A stretch of 49,921 nt of DNA, from the NCBI GenBank assembly GCA_030151225.1, contig JASLEG010000163.1, positions 1-49,921 on the forward strand, in the 5' to 3' direction. The position numbers were made by a program, and so were the translations under genes. The stretch is from Burkholderia sp. (GTDB lineage Bacteria > Pseudomonadota > Gammaproteobacteria > Burkholderiales > Burkholderiaceae). Under the pieces are notes generated by a model, which was given only the letters and a program-made list of their open reading frames with translations, did no database searches and had not been told where the DNA came from. Shown piece by piece: positions 1 to 12,600 of this stretch (the stretch's first letter is position 1; the number at the start of each line of letters is the position of its first letter).

Positions 1-87
1 ATGTGTTGTGGTCGCACGCCTCTGCAAACGCTTATCGCGGGCAAGGAGGTATGGCGTGAAAAAGTGAGCCACCTGAATCTGATCTGA
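1..87 (+). CDS. Transposase C-terminal end (partial)
   Basis: A frame open from base 1 encodes 28 residues and stops with TGA at 85-87. It contains GRTPLQTLIAGKEVW, which resembles the C-terminal GRTPxQTxxDGK stretch of DDE transposases of the IS481/IS3 type. The N-terminal bulk and DDE residues lie outside the window. The family is assigned from this short motif only; it could belong to another DDE family. Whether the element is intact cannot be judged. Confidence 0.5.
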   Translation: MCCGRTPLQTLIAGKEVWREKVSHLNLI

Positions 88-123
88 CAGTCATGCACCG
101 TCGGAACGGGTAACTGTCAGATC
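81..123. repeat. Perfect 10-bp inverted repeat at the IS end
   Basis: GATCTGACAG at 81-90 is mirrored by CTGTCAGATC at 114-123, around a 23-nt loop. The left arm overlaps the transposase stop codon. It may act as a terminator-like hairpin or a subterminal transposase site. There is no T-run after the right arm, so rho-independent termination is not clearly supported. Confidence 0.6.
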
Positions 124-189
124 GGGTCGCGACTTCTACACCTTACGAGTTGAGCATGCATCGTCTATAGCGCGACCTTTGATCTTGCG

Positions 190-672
190 TCACGCTTTAT
201 CAAGCGACACAGCCATTTCCAGCGCGATATTCAAATAGTTTACATCTCCGTTTGCTGCGGGCTGCTGCTTCAATTCGTCCAACGCGTAGACAATGCCAAC
301 ACGGCAACCAGGACGGAACAATTCAGCGTCATTCTTGTTATTCACAAAAATGCCTGTCATATGCACCGACCCATCATCCAGTTTCAGATCAATTGTATTG
401 TTCTGCTCGCTCGGCTCTTGCCCAGCCACATAGGCACGCTGAATGATCCCGGAATGGCGAAGAAGCGGCATTCTGCCTTGCCGAATACTGTCCCACCACT
501 CCGGCGACCCAAATAAGCCATGTGTACCCCGAAGCCCCATTCGGGGCTTCGCCGGATTAAGTGTTAAAGCTTGTGCGAGCCTGACTCGCTCAGGGTCCGC
601 CCGCAACCGGTCTTCAAGCCGGAAGACAACCTTCATTGGGACATCGAAGTCTTCTAAACGTAAAAGCATCAT
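190..672 (-). CDS. Probable immunity protein for the RHS toxin
   Basis: A 160-residue soluble protein without signal peptide or membrane segment. It begins 10 bp after the stop of the giant RHS gene, on the same strand, with AAAAGG five bases before the ATG at 672 (a second ATG follows directly at 669). A small gene immediately after a polymorphic-toxin C-terminus is the usual place for its cognate immunity gene. I recognise no family with certainty. If the toxin is TreTu-like, this would be its antidote, but that is inference from position. Base composition is lower in GC than the RHS repeat body and similar to the toxin tip, so tip and immunity gene probably travelled together. Confidence 0.7.
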   Translation of the reverse strand: MMLLRLEDFDVPMKVVFRLEDRLRADPERVRLAQALTLNPAKPRMGLRGTHGLFGSPEWWDSIRQGRMPLLRHSGIIQRAYVAGQEPSEQNNTIDLKLDDGSVHMTGIFVNNKNDAELFRPGCRVGIVYALDELKQQPAANGDVNYLNIALEMAVSLDKA

Positions 673-681
673 AAAAACCTT

Positions 682-3600
682 TTAAGGCACCTTCTGGAAC
701 TGGACAATGTTCTGGTTGAAAATATTGATGCCTGCTCCTTGGCCGAGCTGAGTAGTCATCTGCCCACCTTCGACCTTGAATCGAACGTTTGTCTGCATCC
801 ATGAACCTGTTTGGGTAGACAAGTCTGGAAGCTGGGCAGCGGCCGGCGGATTCGCAGCAATACCGATTTCTTGCAGTTGTGCGGACGTTCCTGGTGCCGT
901 CGTGAATTGTACGGTTACACCGTTGTACTTCGATGAGTACGAAAGAACGGGGGAAATGGAAGTCTCAGTGGTCGGCGGGAGCTGACCTGTCTCCATCAAT
1001 ATCTGGTACTGCTCAGGGGACATCGTCCGGTAGTAAATTTCATTACCGAACGCATCCGTATGTTGCACAGGACTGAGCAGATTTGGTGATTTCCACACAG
1101 GAACACCAATTTCGCCGGTTGTGGCAGCAACACTCTCTGTCGCAACCTCCGCTTCCCCGGTGGTAACCCCACTACCCCCAGGCCCTATGAGCATTGTACT
1201 CTCGAAACCAAGTCCAGCGCCTATTTGGTTTGCCAACGTTGGCTGCACACCAAACAACGGAAACTGCGGAACCGTAACATCCGACGCACCGGGCGGGAAC
1301 GCCCCGACCCACTCGCCAGCCGACAATGCTGCGTAGCCTAACTGGAATACACCATTTGCACTTGCGTTTACTCCATTGACGATACTTTTTCCAAAATCCA
1401 CCAGACTCGTACCCGCCTCGCGGACATAGTTGCCTATCTCGGCTGGCAAGGCATTCGGATCCAGCAGTCCTAAATATTCGCCTTGAAGACCACGCACGAA
1501 TGCGCCCATCGACGTTTCGCCTGTCGACGATGGGATCTCCGCGACCTGGACCTGCGGATCCTCCACTGGGTAAGACACAGCACCGCTATTCCAGGTAATT
1601 GCGCCCGTGACCAGATCGGTCGACACGACGCTCAACGTGTCTCCTTGGTAGGCATTTACTGCTGACGAGTTTGTGGCCATCAGCGACAACGCCTGAGTGG
1701 GAGTCAGTCCGAGGCCCGCTACCGCAGCAGCGTACGCGCTAGTCGCACCCAGGACGACTCCGGGCCCAACTTGAGTGTCTCCGAGCTGGCTCGGATTCGT
1801 TTCCGTTTGAATAGCGCTTTCGGCATCCTGACCACTACGCAGATAGTCATAGCCGCCATTGTCCCCCGCGGCATCAGACGTGGCCGTTGGCTGCCCAGGC
1901 TCGCTCAAGTTGTTGGCCGCGAGCAAGATGCCTGGCGCACTGCTGATGTCGCCCTGTGCCGCACGGAACGCGTTGACCAACTGACTGTAGACCGCTTTCG
2001 CATCGAAACCCGGCTCGCCCGCACCAGAGCTGCTCCATAGAGCAGCAAACGGACTGCCGTCGCTATCGGCATTGGCCACCAGATTCTGCGGAGCTAGGCT
2101 CTCGCCCAGAGTACTGCTAAATCCCCACGAGTTTTCGACAGAAGGCGCCGTCGACGACCAATCACTAATACCCGATCCTCCACCAATCGGCCCGTAAATC
2201 TCCGCATCGCCATCCTGCCCAACTCCAATTTGACTTTCCACCGCATCTGCAGACGGATTTTCTGTGGAGCCCGGCGAATTGAGCCCGCCCTGAAGGGCGG
2301 AAGATGCCAACTCAGCCCAATCAAATTTCTTTTGATCACCCAATCCAATTCGAATTCCCTGATTAACCGCATCGACCATCGTGGAACCGAAAATTGAATT
2401 ACTACTCAGCACGCCACCTGAAACATAGTCCAAGCCTGCATCAACTGCCGCAGTCGCGATATCGTCGACATCCACGTGTCCAGTGAGTGCGGATTTAGCC
2501 GCGATTTCACCAAATTCCCCAAACTCCTGATCCGCCACACTCTCAAGAAACGAGTCGACACTGAATCCGTGCTGCTCTCCCGTGATATTGTTCCCCAATT
2601 GCATCACGAGATTACCTCCAATCGGCCCGAGATAATAAGTTGCGATGACCGACACAACATCAACAATAATCTCACCGATGATGCCGCAGCCCCCTCCACC
2701 ATCACTCGGCGTGGGAAGATTCGGCGACGTATTGCCAATAACACTCGACGCACTATACGGCCGATACGTCGACGCATTGTTATCAACGTCCGTCACTCGA
2801 TTCGGAATGGTCAATGTCTGCCCGACCTTCATCGAAGCGCTGCTCGTCAGCCCATTCGCATCCGCAATCAAATACCAGAGCTTGCTATCCCCATAAGCCG
2901 ATTGCGCGATACTTTGCAACGTATCCCCAGCCTGCACCGTGTACTCGCCGGGCGAGGCTGCAGGGAAGCTGTTGCTCACCGACTGATACGACGGGTCGAA
3001 ATTAGTCACATTGACGAAAGCAGCGGAGCTGTTCGACGTTCCGGTCCCGGTCGTCGCAAGCACCTGCCCATCCACGATCATTTCGTTCTCGACATTCGAC
3101 CCCTGCACCTTCTGCAGAATCATGCCGTTCGCATCGTTCACGAACGTGCGATTGTTCGCGCCGTCGGTGGCGTCAGTCAGGCCGATCAATGCGCCATTCG
3201 CGTCGTAGTGGTACGTGGTTTCGCCCGAATCGAATTCAGTGCTTGTGCCACGGATATCGGCGACTTGATAGCCGGCGTATCGCACCATGTCGTAGTCGAA
3301 CGTATTGGTGTAGCCGCCACTACCCGGCACGGTCTCGGTGTACTCGAGCACGTTGCCGGCAGCATCGTAGCGGTCATAGTCCACTACATCCGTTTCCTTG
3401 CCGTCCGCATCGTAATTCGTCTGCGTGACGAGCTCGCCGTCGGCGTCGTACGTGTTCACCTGCCCGCTGGCATCAATCTGCAGGCCATTGAAATACGCCT
3501 GGCTGGCCGAGCCGTTCGAGCCGCTGGTCAGCACATGATCGGCGGCGTCGTAGGTTCGCACGTCGGTCACCACGCCGTTGTACGTGCTTTGCACGAGCCG

Positions 3601-6600
3601 ATTCATCGAGTCGTACGCATAGCCTTCGGTCACCAGCCCGGTGATCACCTGCCCCTGCGCGTTGTACTCGAGCCCGCCATGCGTGTCGCTCGTACGGTTG
3701 CCGTCGAGATCGTAGGTCAGGATATGACCCTGCGTGGCCGAGATATCCAGATTGCTGTCGACGGCGTCGGCCACCGTCTCCTCGTTCATGTCGTTGTAGC
3801 CGAAATACAGATCGCTGCCAGCCGCCGAGCCGTCGGTGTAACGGGCCGCCAGATGCGTACGATTGCCGTTGGCGTCATAGTCGATCGAAATATCGAGGTT
3901 GCCGTCCTGCACCTGACGCAGGCGATTGTTCGCGTCATAGCTCAGGTATTCGTCCTCGTACACCACACCGGCCTTGGTCACTTCTTCGTGCACCACGTTG
4001 CCGGCCAGATCGTAGGTGTTGCTCGTCACCTCGTTGTCGGCGTTGTCGCGGATCTGCGTCTCGTGCCCCGCACCGTCGTACGTGTATTGCAGCGATACCC
4101 CGCGCGTGTTCTGCTCGCCCGTCAGTTGCCCGGCGTTGTCGTACTGGTACGTGTAGACGGCGCCGCCGATATCCTGATTCGTCTCGAGCTGACCGAAATA
4201 GTCGTACAGCCAGGTGGCGTCGTTGTTGTCGGCATCGACCTCGAACACCTTGTGACCATTCACGTCGTAGGCATCGCGCGTGGCATCGCCCATCGGTGTG
4301 ACCGTGGCGATCACGTTGCCGCGCAGATCGTATTGGTAAGTCGTGGTTTCGCCAAGCCCGTTGGTGTCGGTCAGCTTGTCGCCAAGCGCATCGTAGGTGG
4401 CCGACTCGCGCGTTTGATACGCGCCACCCGGCAGCACCGCGATCGTCGCGGTCTGGTGGCCCGCGTCATCGAACGTCATGATCGTTTCGTTGCCGAGCGC
4501 GTCCGTCGTGCTGGTCTTGTCGCCGAATACGTCGTACGTGTTGTTCACCACGCCGCCGTCGGCCTGCAAGGTCCGAACCGCATTGCCGGCCGCATCGTAG
4601 ACGGTGTAGGTGGTGTTGCCGTCGGCATCGCGGCTGGCCACCTCACGGCCGTCGGCATCGTAGTCGGTATAGGTGGTGCCACCCTCGCCGCCGTCGGCCG
4701 GCCCGGGCGTCGTTTCGCTGACAACCTTGTTCTCGGCGTTGTACTGATAGCTGGTCACCCACTGCGCGTCGCGCGGGTCGGTTTCGCTGAGTTCGTTACC
4801 CCAGCGGTCGAAGGTCCGACTCACGACCGGCGTCGCGCTTAGCGATGCACTGCCCTCGCCTTGATACCACCAGTCGAGCGTCGCATTGTTGTGGCTCTGC
4901 CCGGCGGAAGGACCGGTCACGTTCACCCCGATCCACTGCGAAACGGGCGCCTCAGGCTGGCCAGGGCCGTAATACTGCAATTGCACGTACACGCTGCCGA
5001 CCGGCAGTTGCGACATGTCGAAACGCATGTAGTCGCCGATCCGGTCGCCCTGCAGGGTCGAGGTCGATCCATCCGGGTTGCTGACCTGCATCACGAGCGT
5101 GGCGTTCGGATCCTGCGGCGCATCGACCGTGATGTACTGGGACGTTTCCAGCCCCGAATCCGACGGTGCCGACGCATCGGTCAGCGACACCCAGTTGCCC
5201 GATGCATCCTGCTGATACACGCTCACTCCGATCACGCTGCCGAGCGCACTCGTCTGCCCGGCATCATCCTGGTTCCAGGTCAGGGTTGCCCTGCCGGATG
5301 CGACGCTGGCAGCACTGAAATACTGCGTCACCGTCTGCGTGGCCCCTGTGCTGCCAGACTCGTCGGATACGGATTCTGCATAGGTCAGCACGACCTTCAC
5401 CTGGCCGGTGCCGGGGGTGGGCACGGTGGGGCTGCCCACGCCGCCGGACTGCCCCCAGCTAACCTGCACCGAATTCGAGACCTGCATGAAACCGCTCTCG
5501 TCGTTCCCCGATTGCACGTTGGAGTACGTGGCGACGCCCGATTGCGCGCTCATGCCGGCGCTGTAGGTGACGGGCGACGGCTCGATCGTCTGCACGGCGT
5601 TGCCGTCCATGTCGTACACGGTGATCGTGGCGCTGACTTGCCCGGCATCCCAGTCGTAGGGCAGGTAATCGTCGTCGATGTCGTAATCGACTTCATCCGC
5701 GGAAGTGGCTGCGGAATGCAGCGATGCGTTGACGGTGTACGAGCCGTTGCTCCTGATGGCAGCGGTCTGCTGGCCGAGCATGTTGTACGCGAACAGCTCG
5801 TCCACACCGCCGTTGGCATTCGTGCCGACCAGATTGCCATTCACGTCATAGGTGAAGTAGGTCTGCGCACCGCCATTGCTGCCCTTCGACACCAGATCGC
5901 CGAATGCGTCGTACTGCATGTCCGACGAGTCGACGCCGGCCTGGGCCTGTGTCACGGTTTCAATGTGCGAACCGTTCGCCTGGCCGGGCGTGCCCTGCCA
6001 GACGGTCTGGTATCGGCCGCTCGCATCCTGCTGCAGGATCTGGATGGAATTGATGCCGCTGATGCCACCCGTCGTCACGGCGTTCTCGGCCCAGCTCACC
6101 GTCGCGCCACCGGCCACGGTGCTCGCATTGAAGAACTGCGCATGGCTGGTCGAGACGCTCGGCACACCGCCAACCGGGAAACCGCTCTCGTCCACGGCAC
6201 CGCCGCCATCGACACCCGTCGCCGTGGAAAGCGTGTTGTAGTTGACGATGATCTCGACGCCGCCGCCGTTCGGATTGACCAGCGAGGACCAGCTCATCGA
6301 CACCGAATTCGTGCCGCTGATGAACGGATTACCCTGCTCGTCGTACGAAATCTGTGCCGAGCTCGACGACAGGTTCGAGATGCCGGCGTCGAGCACGCTG
6401 GTGGACGCGGGTGTGATGACCTGGATCACGTTGCCGTCGGCGTCGTATTCGTAGGCCGTGAAGTTCGTGCGCTGCGAGCCGTCGGCCGCGGTCACGGTCT
6501 CCCATTCCTTGGCCAGATTGCCGTGCGCGTTGTAGGAACGGTAGGTGGTATTGCCGGCAGCCGTGGTTTCGATCAGGTTGCCGTGCGTGTCGTACTCGTT

Positions 6601-9600
6601 CAGCGTCCAGCGATCGCCGCCCGACAGCGTCGCGCTGTTCCATCCGCCCGATCCGCCGGCGATGCCATATCCCGCCAGGGATGCGCTGGCAGCGCCGCGC
6701 GAAAGCGCGACGCTCGCCACCACGTTGCCGTAGGCGTCGCGGTAATAGATCGTCAGCGGCAGCACCTGCGCGCCACCGGCGCCGCCCACGGCGGGGCTGA
6801 CGATCGCCGTGACGCGGCCAAGCGCGTCGTAATAGGTGTAGGTCGTGGCGCCGGTGGCATCCGTCGCGGACGTCTGATTGCCCGCCGCGTCGTACGTGTA
6901 GGTGGTGGTCAGATCGCCCACGACCGGACTCAGCGACGCGTTCGTATAGCTCACGCCAACCTGCGTGACGCTGGTCTTGCGGTTGTCCGCGTCGTAGGTA
7001 TAGGTGGTGGTGCGGTCCTGCGGCGAAGTCTGCGGCACGCTGAAGCTGTCGGCATTCCAGGACGTCGTGGCATTCGCATACTGCGTCTGTGACGTCATGT
7101 TGCCGTTCGCGTCGTACCGCATCGTGGTGACGTAGCCGAGAGGATCCACGGTCGCCACCACATTGCCCTGCTGATCGTAGTAGCTGGCGGTGGTGGCCCA
7201 TTCCTCGTAGTTGGCGTTGACGAGTTTCTGGACCTGCGTCACCTCGCCGAAGGCGTTGTACGTTGTCTCGGTCTGGGCGTCGGCCAGCATGCCCTGGTCG
7301 TAGCCGGACGCGGACGAATCGTAGAAGAAGCCGGATGCGGCCGCGCCGCCGGAGGTCGCGCTGACAACGTTGCCCATGCTGTCATAGCTGTACTTGATAC
7401 TGCGGTCGAGATCCGATTCCTGGATCGCCAGCTGGCTCTCCGTGATCGTGACGAGCTCGCTCAGCGGATTGTTGACGATCGCACCACCCATGACCGCCAC
7501 GTCCGAGATTCCGACCTGCTGCGCGTAGCGCACCTCGTTGCTGACCTGACCGAAGCCGTCGCGCACGTATTCCGTCACGTAGCCATCGGCGTCGATGTCG
7601 TAGATGACGTTGCCGTCGTTGTCGTAGACCTTGTGCGTAATGTTGCCCGCCACATCACGATTCGCAACGGCGTCGCCGAACGCGTCGTACGCGGTTTCGG
7701 TGTAAAGCGAGACGTTCTGGTCGTCCGTGCGCACGGCGTTGCCGTTCATGCCGTTTGCGACCAGATTGTCCTGCGAGGGATCGTAGACGCCCACCGCCGG
7801 ATACACCACCTTGATCTGGTGCCCCGCGGCATCGTAGGTATAGGTGGTGGTGCGTGCCTGCGCCGTGCCGACCGCCTCCGTCTGCGTCAGCACGTTGCCG
7901 AACGCGTCGTAGGTGAAGCCGGTCTCGATGGCCACCTCGATGGTCGACGCGCCCTGCGTCGTCAGGCTCCCATCCGATGCGGTCTGCACCGTGGTGACGG
8001 CGACCGAGGGATCGGTCTCGCTGAGCATCCGGCCGTCAGCGTCATACGCGTACAGATAAGTGCCGCCGTTCTTGTCGGTGTATGAGGTCTTGCGCCCCAC
8101 ACCGTCGTAGGTATACGTCTCGGTCGCGCCGGTGGGATCCGTGCCCTGCAGCAGGTTCCCCGACGCATCGTAGACGAAGCGGCTCGTGCGGTCCTGTTGC
8201 GGATCGGCCACGAGCGCAGCCTCGAGGCTTTGCTCGGTATAGTTGGCATCCACCGGCACCAGATTGGCGTAGGCGGTCGTCCCGATCACGCGGCCGGCCC
8301 CGTCGTAGCGGGTCTGCGTCACGCTACCGCCCGACGATACCGAGTAGATCACCCGGCCGGCCTGATCGTAGACCTGTGTGGTCGTACGATCGGCTGCGGC
8401 GTTCGTGACGAGATTCGCTTCGATATAGGCCTGAGTGATGACGGATGTCGAACTGGACGCCACCGCAAACACGGGGCTGGGCAGCCCGGGGAAGCCCGGT
8501 AGCCCGCCCGGCGGCAGGCCCGGCGGCCCTCCACCACCCGTGCTGGCGTCGAGCGGGAGCAGATTGGCGTACTGAATCGAGGCCGTCACGTTGCCGGCCG
8601 CGTCGTAGACAGTTTGCGTCACGGCGCCGTTGGCATTGACGCTGTAGATCTGCCGCCCGGCTGCGTCATAAACGAAGGACGTGACACGCTGGCTACTCAA
8701 GCCTCCCAGGCCGCCGCCGTCACCGTCCCCGACCGGCAAGCCGCCGGAGCCGCTCTGCGCGCCGTAACCCAGATGCCCGCTCCCGAAACCACTGCGTGTC
8801 ACGATCTGCGTGACGTGGCCGTCGGCATCGTAGGTGTACGACGTGGCGATGTTGTTCGGGTCGTACATCGTGGTCACGCGATTGGCGTCGTCATAGACAT
8901 ACGACGTCTCGCGATCGGTGCTGCTGCCATCGGCATTCCTGACACCGTAGGCCAGCGTGGCGGGCCAGGTGTCGTCTGGAATCGACTGATATTCGTAGGC
9001 GCCCGCGCTCGGCATCTGCCCGTAGTTCATCGCGGTCAGGGCGGCGACGACCGACGTGGCGAAGTCCTCGCCCGGCTGAAACGGCGCGTTCTCGGGATCG
9101 TCCGGGAAATACTCCTGATTGCCGTAGCCGCCGTCGAACTCGTCGAGGGCATTGGAAATCAGTTGTATCGACCAGTAGGCGCCGCCCATGGCGTCGAAGC
9201 CGCCGTCCAACGTGATGGTCTGCACCAGCGCGATCAGCCTGGGCACTGCATCCGCCAGCGTGTCGGCCAGGGTGTACGGCCCGCTGCCGAGCAGGGTGGA
9301 GGCGACATCGACGAGCTGGAACGCGACGCCGAGCGCCTGATCGCTTGCCGGCAAGCCGAGCTCGCTCATCACCGACACGGCCTGCTGGACGAGCGTCGCA
9401 CCGGATTCCCCGTACGGTGTCGCGCCACCCGCGAGCAGCACGAGCAGCGGCAGATCGCCGGGAGTGGGGGCCGTCGACTTGAATCCCAGCTGTGCCTTCA
9501 GTGCCTCGAGCGCGGACACGGCAGAGAGAACGTCCACACCTTGTGGAAGCTGCTGGGCAAAGGTGAGCGAATCGGTCAGGTTTCCATTGTCGTCGTAGGT

Positions 9601-12600
9601 GCTCTGCGTGATGGTGCCGACACCGTTCACGCTGAACACCACTCGGTTCGCCGCGTCGAAGATACGCGTGGTTTCCTCGTCCCTGGACGGATCGGCCACG
9701 GCAGCGACGGCCTGCGCGATGGATGCAGCATTCGCGGGCGTGTTCGTCGGCACTGGCGTGGCGTAGGCAATTTGGCGCACGACATTGCCATTACCGTCGT
9801 ACGTCAATTGCACGACCGCCCCGGTCGCATCCATCGTGAAGATGGCTCGATTAGCTGCATCGTAGACGGTGTGCACGTCGCTGTCGCGGGCAGGATCGGC
9901 CACCGGCTGCGGGATTGGAGAACCGGCAACAAGCGCGCCGACGTTGATACGATTGGCGTATGAGATCGTCTCGATCACATTGCCTGCGGCATCGTAGCGA
10001 TATGCCGTCACGGCACCGGTGCCGTCCACCGCATCGATCAACTTTCCGTCGGCATCGTAGCTGCGATAGCTGATCGAGTCGGTCGACGAAGGCTGGATCA
10101 GCGCAACGACGTCCTGCACGTCCGGATCGCTGCCCAGCGCGGTCAAGTCGATCGGCTGCGCATAGCTGACCGACTTGATCACCTGCCCATCGGCATCGTA
10201 ATCGGCTTCGGACACGTCGCCCGCCGCATCGATGGTGAATCGCAACTGCCCGTCGGCGTCGTACACATACGTCGTGCGATTGCCGTCGGGGCTGATCGAG
10301 GCGATCACATTGCCGTTCGCGTCATAGTCGTACTGCGTGACCAGCGCCAGGCCGTCCGGGTCGACGGTCTGCGTCGTGCGTCGGCCGAGCGCATCGTAAT
10401 CGTATTGCGTGACCGTGCCGTTCGGGTCCATCACGCTGGTCACGTGGCCCAGCCCGTCGTAGGTCCAGTCGGTCTCGAGCGCCAGCGGGCCGTCCGCATC
10501 GACGATCTGCGTGAGTTTCTCGCCAGCCGCATCGTAGACCGTGGTGGTCACATTGCCGTTCGGATCGGTGGTGGTGGCGACGCGTCCGAGTGCATCGTAG
10601 GTGTAGCTCGTGACCAGATCCAGCCCGTCCGGATCGACTGTGCGCGACAGCACACGGCTGTCCGCATCGTAGGTGTACTGGACCACGGTGCCGTTGGCGT
10701 CGGTGGTCGAGATCGCGCGATCGTCGGCGTCGTAGGTGGCCGTGGTCGTGCCGCTGGCGGAATCGGTTTCGACGCGGTTTCCGTCAGCGTCATAGCGGTA
10801 GGAGGAGGCATTGCCATCGCCGTCGTAGACGGTCGTCACCTCGCCGAATTCATCGTAGTCGGTAACAAGCGAGATTCCTTCCGGCGTCGTCACGGTCATG
10901 CTGCTACCGTCCGGCGCATAGGCGTACGTAGTCCGATTCCCGAGCGCATCGGTCGTGGCAAGGGTACGGCCGAACGCGTCATAGACAGTCGCCACCGTAT
11001 TGCCTGCCGCATCGGTACTGGCAATTTCCGCACCATTCGGGTCGTACGAGAACGCGCTGGTATTGCCATTGCCATCGGTCGCGCTGACGACACGCCCGAA
11101 CGCGTCGTACTGGCGCGACGTCGTTACCGCCAACCCATTCGGATCGGAAATGGTTTGCGTTTGCTGGCCATCGCGATCGTAAGTGAAATCAGTCGTGACG
11201 CTCTGCCCCGTCAAGGGGGTCGCTGTCTGCGACGTGACATCGCCGAATGCGTCGTACGTATAACCGGTGACGGTGCCCACTGCGTCCGTGTCTGTTGCCC
11301 GCGTGCCGTCGGTGTTGTACGTGATCGACGTGACCGCGTCCTGGCTCGGGTCGGCAATCTGCGCCACGATCGACGCCAACGCCGATGCCGGCCCGCCCGC
11401 CGCCACACCGGCAGCCGCAGTAGCGAACTGGGTCGTACCGGTCACACGCCCCAACGCGTCGTAGGTGGTCTGCGTGACCGCGCCGGTCGGATCGACGGTG
11501 CCGGCAAGCCGACCGGCTGCATCGTAAAAATAATACGTCGTGGCGCCACCGGGTGCGGTCTCGCTCGTCTTGCGACCAGCCGCGTCGTACGCATAGGTCA
11601 TTGCGTATTGCGCCCACACGGCATCGATCTGATCGCTAGTGAGATCACCCGTGAGTTGCGCGGCCCCCACCGGGGACAACTCGGCAATCACCTGCCCGAA
11701 TTTATCGTAGTGATACAGCGTCGTGCGAGCGCCGGCCGTACCCGCGCCCACCATCTTCGACACTACGTTGCCATCGGCGTCGTAGGTGAATTGAGTGACA
11801 ACGCCGCGCGAATCGGTGACGCTCGCCGTCCGCCCGTCGGCATCGTACGTGGTTCGCGTGACCTGATCGCTCGCCGTGGATGCAGGACGAATTGCGACCA
11901 GAGACATGCCGGGGCTGTAGTGCACCTGGGTTGCGTAGGCGGTCTCGCTGGTCAGCCTGCCATTGCTGTCGTAGGCATATTCGGTCAGATAGCCGTCCGC
12001 ATCCAACTGCCCGACCTGCTGGCCCGCGGCATTGTAGAGCGACCACGTGCTGATATCCGCGGCGCTCGACGCTGGCACGTAAGCCGCGAGATCGTCGCTC
12101 GCTGCGGCCGGCTGCAGCGCCGGGTTGGCGTACGAAGTGGTGCCGATCAGGTTGCCGACGTCGTCGTAGGTATAAGTGGTGAGGTCGCCGTCGGCGTCGA
12201 GCACACCGGTCTTTTGCCCATCCGCATCGTAAAAATATCGCGTGACGCGATCATTCGCGCTCGACTGCAGATCGAGCGAGGCCAGCGTCAGCGGCGAGCT
12301 CAGATTCACCGTCTGCACCGGCTCGGCGTACTGGACGACTTCGTCGACCCGGCCGCCCAGCCCGTACACGGTCTGGGTCACGGTACCGGATGGATCGATC
12401 GTCGCGACAAGCCGTTCGTCGGCATCGTAAACGTTCCAGCTGGTGGCGTCGGCCTCGGTGGAAGCCGGCACCACCATCGCCAGCGTCAGCGCCTTGACCT
12501 GGCCATCGCTGACGAGCGTGCTGATGTCGATCGCGGTGGCATATCGCGTCTGCGACACCAGGTTACCGGCGGCATCGTAGGCATACGACACCACGTCGCC

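Larger units (their letters stand above)
1..140 (+). mobile_element. Right end of an insertion sequence (IS481/IS3-like), partial
   Basis: The segment holds the last codons of a transposase-like frame followed by about 50 bp of non-coding DNA ending in GACTTCTACA at 131-140. Ends terminating in ..ACA (TGT.. on the other strand) are typical of IS481/IS3-type elements. The left part lies outside the window, so the matching terminal repeat and target duplication cannot be checked. The exact right boundary near 140 is inferred. Confidence 0.55.
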
